From contig NC_088804.1 in the NCBI RefSeq assembly GCF_011386835.1, positions 37,435,549 to 37,499,548 on the forward strand: a stretch of 64,000 nt of DNA, written 5' to 3'. This document shows positions 48,531 through 60,820 of this stretch, in pieces; within the stretch, counting starts at the first letter, position 1, and every line of letters starts with the position of its first letter. The position numbers and the translations under genes are program-made. The notes under the pieces are model-generated. The model worked only from the letters and a program-made list of their open reading frames with translations. It did no database searches and was not told the origin of the DNA. The stretch is from Chrysemys picta bellii. Lineage: Eukaryota > Chordata > Testudines > Emydidae.

Positions 48531-50084
48531 CTGATGATGAATGTACCTGCAAGCAGCACAGGAAAGGTTCTGAAGCCCTCCAAAATCTCCTGGATTTGCA
48601 CTGGGTTTGAAATTCTTCTTTGCGTGTCTGTGTTTACAGGTGGTGCTGGTAATGATATTTCGCATAATAAGAACAGCAAACAAAAAAATGTCTTTTGTAT
48701 CAATGTAAAATCCTTTCTGATCAATTTAATTTTAAGATGGGGGTATGTAGCCAAGGATAATAACCAGACAGCATGATGTTATTAGGCTTCACAACTAAAG
48801 GTGTGAGCCTAACAACATTTCCATGGAAGTAGACATCTGCATGGGATTATGGCAGGATTATGCTCTCTCAAAGGCAATATTTCATGCTCTTGATGAGCTG
48901 GGGAAGAAAATGCCTGCTTCTTTAGTAGCCCTCTGCTTTTCCTAGAGTTTATTGGCTGAAACTAGGGCAATCAAACTTCCATCTCAACTGGGAGATAGAA
49001 ACAGATTGGCAATACCAGCCCTTTCTTTGCTATTTGCATACACAGTGCCCTGGTTTGAAGAGATCCAACCTGCAGTTTGAGGATTATTATATCTATGCAA
49101 AAGCCTTCCAGCTCTATTCCTTTTCTAAACCCTGCAGCTGTCCTCCTTTGGCTTTTGGTACATTCCTTGCACTGAGAGTTTCCTCTCAGGGGTGTGTGTG
49201 CGCATGAATGTGATAAGGATGGTATGTGAAACATATTTAGCTGTCCCTCTCTTTCCTTTTGGTTTTTCTAAATAGGTGCAAGCTTGCTGTCTTTCCAACC
49301 ACTCCCGACAGCAGGAAGGAAGCTGTTTTTTTACAAAATGTCCCTGTTTAAGGGATTATCTAAGTGGCGCAGTGTTACTTCAGCTTGGCTAAAGTTGGGA
49401 AGAGAGACAAGAGACTCCCCATAAAAGGAAAACCTGAATATAAAATGTCCGTTGTTTCACATTTCCCTCCCACCTCATAAAGATAGAAGCTGTTTACCCT
49501 GGAGTGGGGGAAGGGAGAATAAAAGTTATTCCCTTCTCCAATTTGAACCACAGCAAGAAGGCCTGGATCTGTCAGCTACTGCCTGACAATTCACTGCTAT
49601 TAGGGGCCAACTGTGGTTAATTTAAGGAGTTCCAGGTAGAGCACTAATTAGTAAGGCCTAAGGCAGCCTGGGTAATTCTGCTGTAGAAAAACTCTACCAC
49701 AGAAGGGTAGAGTTACATTCTTACATTAGGCAAGAGCTGTAGGAAGAGAGAATGGCAAATACAAAGCTCTAACTAAAGCTTTAGCAGATGGAAGTTAGAG
49801 AGCTCGGGAAGTTCAGGTTCCCCTTCATCCCCACTAATAAAATGTGCCATATGCATTTTACCTCCACTTGCTCTGAGCAATCATTTTGCAAGCCTGTCCC
49901 AGCCACTCAACCAGTGATGTGTGTTGGTACAGAGCTCTTCAATTTGTGTGATTAATTTAGGTCTTTACCTTCACAGGTGGCTCATGTTGGCGGGTAGCTA
50001 AATGTGGTGATCCCAGGCTTTGGGAGCTGCTGTTACTATTATTACTATTTATTTGTTTGTGGCATGGTAGTGGTGGAAGGCCCA
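48531..50084. other. unannotated sequence
   Basis: No gene or named repeat is recognised. Confidence 0.4.
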
Positions 50085-50290
50085 TTTATTATTATTTATT
50101 TATATTATTGTAGTGCTTGGGAACTCCAGGCATGGATGAAGAGACCCCATTGTGCTAGGCACTGGGTCAAGCTCAGACCCTAAAGATGGTCCTTGTCCTA
50201 AAGAACTTATACTCCAAGTTTAAGACAAAAGACAACAGACAGATGGGGGAGCATAAGGAAACAAGGGGACAGTATTGGTGAGCATGATAG
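50085..50290 (-). repeat. L2-like LINE fragment, antisense
   Basis: 'gaactccaggcatggatgaa', 'accccattgtgctaggcact', 'cttgtcctaaagaacttata' and 'ctccaagtttaagacaaaag' form the antisense of the L2-type tail; the copy extends further into 'acaacagacagatgggggag' than the other fragments in the window. Confidence 0.75.
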
Positions 50291-52581
50291 GCAATGATCT
50301 CACCACATCAGCAGGGCCTCAGGAGGCTAGGCATCGTACATGCACCTATTCAAACAGAAGTCCCTGTACCTTACAGTCCATTCATATAACGAGGCAATAA
50401 CAAGTGGATAAGACAAATGATGAGGGAAGACAGGTAAACAGCGAAATAATCCTGATTAGCTTATTAAATAGCTCAACCAGCCCACCCACTGCCTAGCGAT
50501 TGGTTAATGATTTTTAGGCATCACTGCAGGGGTAAAATTCAAGGAGGATTTGAAACAGGGAAATGTCGTGGTCTTGTGGATTTTTATGAGGAACTCTTCC
50601 CAAGTATATTCCTGTTAGCGGCAGGGATAACCTTAAAATTGGAGCACAGTGCGGAGAAGAGAAAGGAATCCCTTGGAATATTTCCAAGGTAGTTCAGGGA
50701 TCAAGTGCAAACTCCTCGTTGAATACTACCATGCAACCTTGGGCTGTGATCTCACAGGATGAGAGAAGACCCCAGTTGGGCTGTAGGAAAAGGCACTGGT
50801 GATCTTGTACATGGCACCATTCCCTTTAAATGAATACTGAACCTATCCCTCAGCATGGTGCTGTTTTGCTAGCAGGTGCTGTGGAGCTGCCAGGAGTGAT
50901 GAGCTCTCAAACATCTGTTCCTGACAATCTGTTGGAACCAAATGGCACTTTGCACAAGTGTTGGCTCGTTAGCTTTGTCCTGCCCATACTTCAGTACAGC
51001 TGCCTACCTAACTTGCCTGGTAGTTACATATGGTTATTCTGGTCTTCAGGTCCTCTGTGAAGGATTGATGTTCCCTGGTACTCTGCTGCTGTATGTCAAT
51101 TTAGAGGTAGCTCTGTAACAAACCCACTACAAGTCTTCATCACTGTGGGAACCCAGTCCCTTCAGCACTAAAAGAACAGACCTCTCCCATTTGGGCCAAT
51201 GATGTATCTCCATTAGCTGGCAGAGGTATCCAGCTGTTTTCCTCTATCTAGATCAGCCACTAGAAGGATATATGACATGCACTTTACAAGCATGTTACAG
51301 CTGGACTTCTGTGGTGGGCGAAGTCATGCAAAGAAAAAAAATGGGGGGAGAGGAGGAAATCACAACTTTCTGAGAGTTGCAACAATGCTGTATAGTTTGC
51401 ACAAACCATTAGTTCGGATTGTAAAGCACAGTGGATAAAAGGGGCTAAAAATGTGATGTATACAACCCGACTCAGAAGCAGCACCATGCATCACAAGATT
51501 ACAACAGGCCGAAGAGTTGTAAACATTCAGCAAAACACAAAATCTATGGTGCTGATTTAAAAATGCAGGTTAAGTATGGAAATCAGATCTCTTTTGGGGA
51601 AAGAATTCTACCAAAGGCAAATTTGAAGAGTACAAACTGTCTATATAAATGTGCAAATGGAAGGTCTGAGGTGACAATACCTCAACTGGGTGGAAGCAGA
51701 AGCCAATTTATGAAAATACTGGTTAGCGAGGTACTATGGTCAGGAAGATCTTTAAAGTCAGTATACAGGGATTGAGCATAATTCTTTGGTTAATGTGTAA
51801 CATTAAATAAATAACCAAGGGTAGTGAAAGCGTTCAAAGGGTAGTGAAAAACTAAGCAATCATATTGGGTTTGGATAACCTGTGATGTGGATCTTGGACC
51901 AGTGTCCATTCTTGGCCGTTCCTTTAATCTCCAGTTTCATGTGTCATCTAGATACAGAACTCCTCAGCCGCACCTTTCTTTGGAATGGTCACAGCTTGAT
52001 AACCCTATCTGTATCCCAAAGAAAATCTTTTCCATCAGCAATGTCTAATGTGTCTATATTTTTTATTACTCACTTAGCATATAAAGGAATATTCCTTGCT
52101 GCTGAGCATAAGAGAGACATCCCCTAGGTGTTACCATACTTGGTGGAGATTTTCAATTCTTATATTACTTTTTATTTGAAAGCGCTTCATTACTTTCTTA
52201 AGTATAGGACTCTCTCTGCAGCTAGTGCTCTCAGCAGCTGCTAGGTTTACTAGTGCAATGTAATGGATGCTAAATTTACCATGAGCAAGATATTTCCAGT
52301 TTGAACCACCTTTGATTAACTGGCACAACAGTAATTTAAAATGTTCATGGCTGCCTTCCCTCTCAGTGTTTCACCAGCATTCGTGGGCATGGAATTTTAT
52401 GTTCTGCAAAGCCCTTGGCGATGAAAAGAGAAAATACAGTGCAATTAAATACACCCCTGAAAGGACAAGAGGTCAGTGTAAAAGACTTATAATATCAGCT
52501 GCACAACGATTATAGCCCTCATCCAGGAAGATCTCAATTTTAGTTGTAACTAAGCCTTCTGTTTTGCTGTGTCTGTTACAG
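50291..52581. other. unannotated sequence
   Basis: Nothing recognised. Confidence 0.4.
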
Positions 52582-52613
52582 ACCTCACGATTCACAGACT
52601 GCTCGGAAATTGG
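52582..52613 (+). other. candidate 32-base exon (splice-flanked)
   Basis: A pyrimidine-rich run ('cttctgttttgctgtgtctgttacag' at 52556-52581 in short) ends in AG, and the segment ends 'ttgg|gtaagtg', a near-consensus donor. All three frames are open over this short stretch, so coding potential cannot be judged. Could be a microexon, a non-coding RNA exon or chance. Confidence 0.2.
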
Positions 52614-55069
52614 GTAAGTGTTTTTTTTACCCACACTTGAGAAACCACTTTTTAAATGTATGGTTGGAAAGTCTGGCTTGTACAGCAGACCACACAGTCA
52701 TTCTCCCAGTGAAATTCAATGCCTTTGGTTTATTTTGTTTTACCTAAGACACCGCTGAAGCAAAAATGGTTTTGGAGGAGATAAATCTCTTTCCATCCAT
52801 GTTTATGATTTTTAACAGTTTATTGACAATCCTTTCTGTGCCTCCTGAACTGACTCTGCTCCTCTGTTTCCTGCACTATTCTTCCCACAGAAAATAAGGC
52901 AAAGGCCCCTTTCAAAGAACAAGCGATTGGATATGCAATTTCATAGTCTTGCGACTCTGGGTGTCCTTACTGGCTGTATTCGATAAGTGATCCAGACAGC
53001 CAAGAATGATTTACTGCTAGTCTCAGTTTCCCCTTGCACTAGGATTACAGTCTGGGAGGCTTTTCAACAGCGTATTCCCAACCCCATTTTTAATCAGTCT
53101 TTCACCCAGATTGGCCAAGAAAAAAGTAGTAAAATCAGAAGGAACGCTGGCATCTGTTATGTGACTCGGAACAGAACAGAGTTTGTCTCCGTTCCATTTT
53201 CTGCAGCTCTAATTTTTTGGTGACCACACACAAATGGTTCTAATCAGCTTCCAAAAGGTTGTCAGTTTAAAATGTTTGCTCTTTGCATTCTTCTAAGAAT
53301 TACTTGTAACTTCCAATGTCCCTTTTCCCCTTCACATCTGAAAGCAAAGAGGATGTTGAAAAAATGGACAATTTCTTTTCTTTTTTCCTCTTTTGTTTCC
53401 TGACCAATTTCAGTTTTCCATTAGCTGAACACTCCTATTGAGGGGTGTTATGCAATGTAAGTGCAGCGGATATGGAAACCTCTTTATTATGCTTGGAATG
53501 TCAATTTGGACATTTGTTTTAGTTGGACCATGCGAAACATGTTCAAGGCAAGCACAAGCCAGCAGTTTGCTTCTTTAATGATCCTCTGCTAATGGGGTTG
53601 GAGCTGTCAGTCAGTGATACATGCTTCTTGATCGCAGGTGAATTCAGGTGCTCATCAGTTTGGGGCCAATTGGAAGCTGACAATGCCCTTGTCAATCAAG
53701 CCCCCAAGAGACATGGATGAGATATATCTTTTGGTACTTAAGAGGCAGCATCCTTCAATCATAGTGCCATTGCATAAGACGCCATTAGAGGTCTTTTATT
53801 TTAAGATGACATCTAAAGTCTAAAATGGTAAGAAAAACATAAAGCTTCAAAGAAAGAAAGAAACTTGGTAGCCATTGTGACTTATCGCCGTGAGAGAGCA
53901 GATGTATTACTGAAGAAAAGAAGAGACTAAATGCCCAGCAATCAAATGCATGCCTCTTTTCCAACAATATTTTCTTTTTGCTATAGTATCTACAGTGAAA
54001 TATATTCCTTTATAAAAACAAAAACAAGCGCTTGGCACAGGCCTGTCCAATCACACATTTTGCACAAGGCCAGGCCAAGATGGAAAAATATTAAGTGTAT
54101 TTTTCCTGAAGTTTTCCATATTTTTTGCAGTGTGAAAACAAATGTGAGATGCTCAGATTTTTTTGGATACATTTCAGCAGCATGCCACAAGAATGCCATC
54201 TAGCCAAAGAAACTCTAAAGTGCCGTCTTTCTGTATTGTAAACCACAATACATTCATATTTCTGACATAAGAAAGAACACTACATAAGCAACTTCAGCTC
54301 TTAGGAAAACTCTTAGGAGCCTCCACGGAAAGGCTGCACGAACACCCCATGGCCTGTGGAGGAAGATTTGTTCTCCTTATCTCCCTGTATATCTAGGCTC
54401 TGCTCTTGCAAACACCTTTACACGGAACTACTCATGGGCCTGACCTACAGCCCATTGAAGTAAATGAAAAGCATTTCATTGACTTCAGTGAGCTTTGGAT
54501 CAGGACCCATGGGTGAAATTCTGGCCTCAATGAAGTTCCTATTGACATCAGTAGGGCCAGGATTTCACCCCATGTGCATTAAGTTATTTACTTTTGTATT
54601 TGAAGAATCAGAGCCCTACACAAAGCACCCAACCTATGTGGATAAGCTCAGCATATGGTCAGGAGTTTGGCCTTAGAGTTAAACTGAAAACACGTCTTTC
54701 AAAGACCTTTCCCTTCTTTTTCATTACATAAGTGAGGCTAAAAAGAAGCAAAACTTCTTTGTCAAACTTGAGGAATAGTGTCAAGCTGAGAGTCGTAACC
54801 ATGCTGTGTAGAAAAAATATGACTAATGCCTTCCCTGGCTGTACCAAATCCTTCTGAGGAGTGAAGACATGGTTGATTCTCAGGAGGACTTCTTGAGATC
54901 AGGGTCCAGAGTGCGAATAAAAGCCATTTAAAAAAAAATCAAGCCATGTTTGATGATATTAGGGGAAAATCCTGTTGGGCCAACTTGTTAGCCAAGCGTT
55001 CTGGATGGAAATGAATTTCAACCCTAGCGAAGGCCATTAGCACAGTATCTGAGCTCCTCACAAGGTTGA
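52614..55069. other. unannotated sequence
   Basis: No supported gene. Near 54440-54580 is a long copy of the dispersed phrase family ('gcctgacctacagcccattg', 'cattgacttcagtgagcttt', 'attctggcctcaatgaagtt'). Confidence 0.4.
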
Positions 55070-55165
55070 TTGTATTTATCTTCACAACGCCCCTGTGAGG
55101 TAGGGAAGTGCTGTTTACCCCCATTTTACAGATGGGGAGGCAGGGTGCACAAACTTAGGGCTTGT
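55070..55165 (-). repeat. antisense MIR fragment
   Basis: 'tttatcttcacaacgcccct', 'gtgaggtagggaagtgctgt' and 'ttacccccattttacagatg' follow the antisense MIR order. Confidence 0.65.
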
Positions 55166-55179
55166 CGCAAAGCCTAACT

Positions 55180-55625
55180 TATAGATGCTTAGAAAATCAC
55201 AGGGAGACACTGTGATCCACAAAGCCTGAGTTAGATGCCCCATGAGAGATAGGCACCTTCAACTGCAGTTCACAAAAGCCAGCATGTTAGGTGGGGCACC
55301 TCCTACGCTAACCAATGGGAGATGCCAAAAAGAAGGGTGTCTGCTAAGGCCCACCCCTCTCATGGTGATTGGCACCTAAGCCCAGGCTTCAGGGAGGTAT
55401 CTATCTCTGCTATCACAGCCGGGAGATAGGCACCTATGCTGCTTTTGAGGGGAGTGGAACCCCATCTCCCTCTCATAACTTTTAGCTCAGTGCTTGTCCT
55501 GGTTCAAATCTCCCCTCTGTCTCACGGAGAGAAGGAATTTGAATAGGAATCTGCCACCTCTTAGGTGTGTGCCCTAACTACTCGGCTATGGGATATTCTG
55601 ATGAGGGGCTTCCTCAGTCTCTTTT
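55180..55625. repeat. probable dispersed repeat of unknown family, tRNA-like phrase inside
   Basis: Contains recurring 'aggcaccta' / 'taggcacctatgc' blocks, 'ggttcaaatctcccctctgt' (B-box-like) and 'gtgccctaactactcggcta' (resembling a tRNA-type ending). I recognise the style from reptile repeats but cannot name a family; the ends are indistinct. Confidence 0.45.
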
Positions 55626-55779
55626 GTTGACAATGTTCTACTGTGGCTAAATAAATATAAAGTCATGGAAGTGGGGGGGGAGGGTTCTGTAGAGTCATGC
55701 TTTCTCTTTGGCCCAAACGAGTCTTGAAGCTGTTCAAGTGTGGAGTGAGAGAAGGATTTAGGCACCTAAGCACTTTTCT

Positions 55780-55870
55780 GACTCCAGCCCGAAAAGATTA
55801 AGTGACTTGCCCAAGGTCAGGCAGGTCATTGCACAGCGGAGACTTGAACCCAGGTTTTCCAACCTCTGAT
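55780..55870 (-). repeat. antisense MIR fragment
   Basis: 'attaagtgacttgcccaagg', 'tcaggcaggtcattgcacag' and 'agacttgaacccaggttttc' are antisense MIR. Confidence 0.65.
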
Positions 55871-57547
55871 TCTGGCCTCTGCTGCTCACGAACTGAACAA
55901 TTTCTCAAGAAGTGGGGATTTTTCAGGGGAAAATTCATACAGGGAGGAAATATTTTAAATGGAAAGAATGAGGCCTGCCTGGGTGCAAAAGAGGTCTCTT
56001 ACTTCAGATTTCTTTGGGAGAGCACGATTTTTGTAAAAGAATGGGTTTGCATATCTCATTGATTAATGTGTACCCTGCACCTACAGAAAGAGGAGGCCTT
56101 GGTGATCCAAAATGGTGATCCTTAATACTGGATCCTGATACCCCAGTGATTGAGCAAATAGATTAGATAGATCAAACTGCATGTGTTAATGTCCAAAGAA
56201 ATCCAGTTACATTTTAAAAGCATCCAATAATGGGCTAATTATGTCATATTGGGTAGCTCATGCTCATCTCCAGAGCATACAAAGAAACATAAAAGGGCAA
56301 TACTGGGTGGAACGTCATTGAAGTACTGATTATAATGATGTTCAACATCTCCCCAAGACACTGCATGTTATTGCTCGATAAATATTTTTTCAGCTGTTTT
56401 TGTGCAGAGGTGACAATGAGTGGCTGATAACACCACATAATAGTGGTAACTCTATGGGGTTTTATTGAGGGTTATCCCAGGAATACATCCTAGCACATGC
56501 TTCCTACAGAGAGGTGACAGCATGAGTTTCGAATCAACCACCTGAGTTTAGCCAAGTTCAGCAGAAATTATTCCTCCTCAATACACCAGCCAGTATAAAT
56601 CAGTCTAGCGCCACTGAGACCAATCAAGCTGTGCTGATTAATGTCTACTGGAGATCTAGCCCTTAATGTGGGGATGAGCAAACAGTATATAGACTAATCC
56701 CATTGTGTCAGAGCTGCCCATGTACCATAGCTGTGTTTTCTGATGTCCTTAAGAGAAGAACCATACTTAAGAGACAATAGTTCCCAGAATGTGATCGTGT
56801 ATGAGATGAGCAAGATAGCACATACTCCTTAAGTCGCAACAAGATTGTTGAACTTTTCCATACTGGGACCCCCTTTTCCCTACTGGACAGCCTATTCCCA
56901 TCTCGCTGGGATCTAGCTTTGATTCCTCATCCCCCCTCATTTGGTAATAAGGCAAAGGAAGGCTGGTCATGACCCCCTGACACCGATTTGTGACCTGCTG
57001 TGATGTTTTGGGGATCATTCAGACCAGTAAGGGGTTCTGTCACCACTTGGGTGCTTTTATGCTGTGCAGCTTTGGTTCAAAGCCCTGACACCAGTAGCCT
57101 GCCAACAAGCCTAGTTTCTCCTTGCATGGTGTCTCCAACAGCCCTTCCAGTTCTCAGAGTCCCCAGCTCCATCCACCCCAAGTTCTTAATTACCGGACAC
57201 TCAGACTTTCTCCTCTGCTTCATCACCCCCACCGCCCCCAAGGCATGAAACCAGCCCCCAGACACCAGCTGATTTTGGCACAACGGAGAGCTGCTTGGTG
57301 TAAGAACAAACAAGTTTATTTAATAGAAAAACCACAGACCCAAAGATAAAATAGCGAGGGAGAGCAAATATATGCCAAGTCACGCAGTAAATAAATATAT
57401 AGATGCAACCCTCAGGCTTTACACTTCTATATTAGATAAAATCCCTGCTCTAATACAAGTTACCTATTTCCTTTGAAGAGTTTCCCTGCTTGGCCTCTGC
57501 CATAGCAGCATTTCACCGACAGCACCCGCCAAGCTACTGTCCCTCAG
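55871..57547. other. unannotated sequence
   Basis: No gene is supported. A dispersed phrase occurs at 56580-56660 ('aaatcagtctagcgccactg'). Confidence 0.4.
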
Positions 57548-58140
57548 GGCAGGTCTACACTACAAACACTGCATCGGTGCAGCTGCGCTGCTGAAGCAGT
57601 TTCATGAAGATGCTCTAAGCCAGTGTTTCTCAAACTGGGGTTGCCGCTTGTGCAGGGAAAGCCCCTGGAGGGCCGGGCCGGTTTGTTTACCTGCCCTGTC
57701 TACAAGTCCGGCTGATCACGGCTCCCACTGGCTGCGGTTCGCTGCTCCAGGCCAATGAGAGCTGCTGGAAGTGACACGGGCCGAGGAACTTACTGGCCGC
57801 CACTTCTAGCAGCTCCCATTGGCCTGCAGTGGCGAACTACGGCCAGTGGGAACCGCGATCGCCGGACCTGCGGACGGGGCAGGTAAACAAATCGGCCCGG
57901 CCCGCCAGGGGCTTTCCCTACACAAGCGGCGACCCCAGTTTGAGAAATACTGCTCTAAGGCAATGGTAGAGAGTTCTCCCGTCAGCTTACTTACTTCTCC
58001 TCCATGAGAGGCGGTAGATATGGTGACAGGAGAAGCTCTCCCACCGACATAGTGCTGTCTACATGTCAGGGTTAAGGTCGGTATAACTACGTCGCTATGT
58101 GAGCACTGTGGTTAAACCAAAGTAAGTGTGTAGGGTTCAC
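57548..58140. mobile_element. older DNA element, 'ggcaggtctacacta' TIR, split by a hAT
   Basis: The left end reads 'ggcaggtctacactacaaac'. The body holds short palindromic blocks of the 'ctgcatcggtgcagctgcgc', 'gagagttctcccgtcagctt', 'gagaagctctcccaccgaca' and 'tataactacgtcgctatgtg' kind, typical of a DNA element known to me from turtle and crocodile genomes. It resumes after the insertion with an overlap of 'ctctaag'. The right inverted repeat is missing or decayed near 58140. Confidence 0.7.
57621..57952. mobile_element. hairpin hAT element, 332 bp, nested, 8-bp TSD
   Basis: The first 75 bases (57621-57695) and last 75 (57878-57952) are reverse complements with about six differences, starting 'cagtgtttctcaaactgggg' and ending 'cagtttgagaaatactg'. 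The flanks 'ctctaagc' (57613-57620) and 'ctctaagg' (57953-57960) match at 7 of 8. The middle has an additional inverted GC-rich core around 'ctcccactggctgcggttcg'. It lies inside the older element at 57548-58140 and so postdates it. No coding. Confidence 0.95.
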
Positions 58141-59250
58141 ATGGCCTCAGTTTCTGGATCAAGACCTTAGTTTCAAGCCTCTTTTTAAAAACAGCTTTTT
58201 CCTTTTTTGTTTTTTCTCTCCTGCCATGGTGACTCATGGTTCGTCAGGGTAGAGAAATTCTAAGGGATGTTTCAGTGTCTTTCCATTAACTCTAATGGCC
58301 TATCTTTTGTCTATTCCTGGGTTGTATAAGGCTAGGTGCTTGGAGCTAGTCTCGTCTGCTTGTGGGGGCAGCCCCTCCCTACCTGACTGCCCATCACCCT
58401 GCTGGGAGGTGGAGGTGAAGCTACATCAAAGATTATCAGCACAATTTTCTATATACACAAATACTTAACTTCAGAACCATAGCCTATATACATATCTCAT
58501 AATGATTATTAAGCTTATGATTACCAGCTTTCATAAAAGAGCTTACTCAACATATTTTGATACACTGTAACTTTGTACACCATCAGTTGGTTCAGTGGCC
58601 CATTCTTTGGGGTTCAGACCCCCTGTTCTCCCCTGGGGATGATTGGACCCTGAGAGACAACAAGGTTTGTAAGGTCTAGGTAAGTACCAGACACCCTATA
58701 TCAGTACACAGCCCTGCACGTATGTATATGCACCATTTTAGGTCACATTTCCCTATTTCCTTGGGGAATATATAAATGATGAATGATAAAATTGGGCTTA
58801 TGTTGTGAAATTTTGCATTAGTTCCTAACTTTGATATATCGGTGACTGGAGCAGAATTGTTAATTGCGGATAGCAGAAGCTAGAGAATCTAAAACAACTA
58901 CCTACATGTAATGGAAAAATGGAACTTTGCCCAACAAAGCCAGTAAACATCTATGTTCCATTGGCATTGTTAAAAGCAATAGGGTAGCATTCCGTTTTTC
59001 TTTCTATCTTCCTTTTGGTAATATCTGGCATAAATGCTAGCTTTTCAGAGGCATGTAGCCTGAAAATATTATGCTCTGTTTTCATTATTTTAAGCAAATT
59101 TTCTTCTGCTATTTTTAAATAATGTGAATACCAGAGCCTGGGGAATGGCTAAAATTATGTTGCCTTTTTTTAGCGGACCAGAAAGTAACTAAAAGAACTT
59201 GAGGATATATTAGGATGTTACTGGTGCCAGCAGTTTGTATGTAGGTTTAC
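58141..59250. other. unannotated sequence
   Basis: No gene is supported. A donor-like 'ctag|gtaagtacc' occurs at about 58680 but no convincing acceptor precedes it. Confidence 0.4.
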
Positions 59251-60030
59251 AGAATCACAGAAATGTAGGGCTGGAAGGGATCTCAAGAGGTCATCTAGTT
59301 CAGCCCCCTGCACTGAGGTACAGTCATCTATACCTCGATCATCCTTGACAGGTGTTTGTCTACCTCATTCTTTAAAACCTCCAGTGACAAGGATTCCATA
59401 GCTTCCTTTGCTAACCTATTTAAGTACTTAACTATTCTTATAGTTAGGTAGTTTTCTCAAATATCTAACCTAAACTTCCTTTGTTGCAGATTAAGCCCAT
59501 TACTTCTCGTCCGACCTTCAGAAGACATGGAGAAAAAAAATATCACTGTCCAGTGTATAACAGTCTTTAACATATTTGAAGACTATTGTCAGGTCCCCCC
59601 TCAATCTTCTTTTCTCCAGACTAAACATGCCCAGTTTTTTAATCTTTCCTCAGAGGTCAGGTTTTCTAAACCGCTTGTCACACTCATTGCTCTCCTCTGG
59701 ACTCTCTCCAATTTCTCCACATCTTTCTTAAAGTGTGGTGCCCCAAACTGGACAGTACTCCAGCTGAGATCTCACCGTGCCAAATGGAGCGGAACAATGA
59801 CTGTCCAACTCTTCCATATGACACCCCTGTTAATACACCCCAGAACATCAGCCTTTTTTGCAATTACATCATATTGTTGGTGCATATACAATTTGTGAGC
59901 CACTATAACCCCCAGATCCTTTTCAGTAGCACTACCACCTGGCCAGTTATTCCCTACTTTGTAGTTATGCATTTGTATTTTTCTTCCTGAGTGTAGTACT
60001 TTGCACTTGTCTTTATTGTTTGCCCTCTGT
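59251..60030 (-). mobile_element. CR1 LINE 3' region, antisense, with reverse-transcriptase remnant
   Basis: The plus-strand start 'agggctggaagggatctcaa' then 'gaggtcatctagttcagccc' is the antisense 3' terminus of a CR1 element distinct in subfamily from the copies at 6857 and 33149. On the minus strand, 59972 to about 59772 decodes, with few gaps, to a C-terminal ORF2 stretch: 'ATEKDLGVIVAHKLYMHQQ', then 'VIAKKADVLGCINRGV' and 'VIVPLHLA', which is the well-known region near the end of CR1 reverse transcriptase. Downstream codons are frame-broken. 5'-truncated near 60030, not active. Confidence 0.92.
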
Positions 60031-60039
60031 TTTTATGGG

Positions 60040-60190
60040 CGCATAATACTGTAATAACATGTAGCATTTACCCAGTGTTTTACATGTTCACAGTGGTGTG
60101 AAATTAATGTGTGTTGTGGGTGAATATTATTCCCCATTTTACAGATTGGGAAACTGTGGCAGAGACAAGGCTCATTATTTGTTGTTTCAG
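60040..60190 (-). repeat. antisense MIR fragment
   Basis: 'cattttacagattgggaaac' followed by 'tgtggcagagacaaggctca' at 60138-60175, with 'gtagcatttacccagtgttt' before it, follows an antisense MIR. Confidence 0.6.
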
Positions 60191-60812
60191 TACATAATAT
60201 ATTTAACAGTGAAAGCTAAGATAAGGGGAAGAAATAAGAGTGAAGGAGAAAAAAATTCCAGTATGCTGAAGTTCCCGGTGAGTGAATGCAATTGCTAAAG
60301 AGAAAAGACTTAATATTCTGGAACCTTTTAGTGCTGGCTAGAAAATAGGTATGCATAAATGCTGCATAAAACCAGCATTAAGTGTTTGCACTCTGTACCA
60401 TTTATTCCTCCTGGGAAGAGGAGTAATATGTGCTGGATGAAGGTACACACGTCTGTGTCGGGGCACAGACACACGGACTGCTAAACGTCTGCAGTCTGGA
60501 ATACGTCTCCATTCCAGAGGACCCGCAGAGCAGCTTCTCTGTTGCTTTTAGGGGAACCCTTGTTGGGCGTAGGGAACTTTTCCCTGCACTCTTTCTGGCT
60601 GTGTCTTTGACCCATTAGTGCAACTTGCAGCCAAAATTCAGGCAAAAATCTGTAACAAAAATGACTGTCTCCTCCATTCTTTTGCCTATGTTCAAAAATT
60701 CCCATGACACTCACAAAAGGAATCTGTTTCAAAAGCCTTACAAGGATGACAAAAGACTTGTGTCTATTTATTGTACTTATAGGGACCCCGTCTTACCCTA
60801 GTATCTGACCAG
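60191..60812. other. unannotated sequence
   Basis: Nothing recognised. Confidence 0.4.
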
Positions 60813-60820
60813 CTCACAAC

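Noticed and set aside
48365..48754. 129-codon minus-strand frame
   Set aside because: Its C-terminal half is translated CryI SINE.
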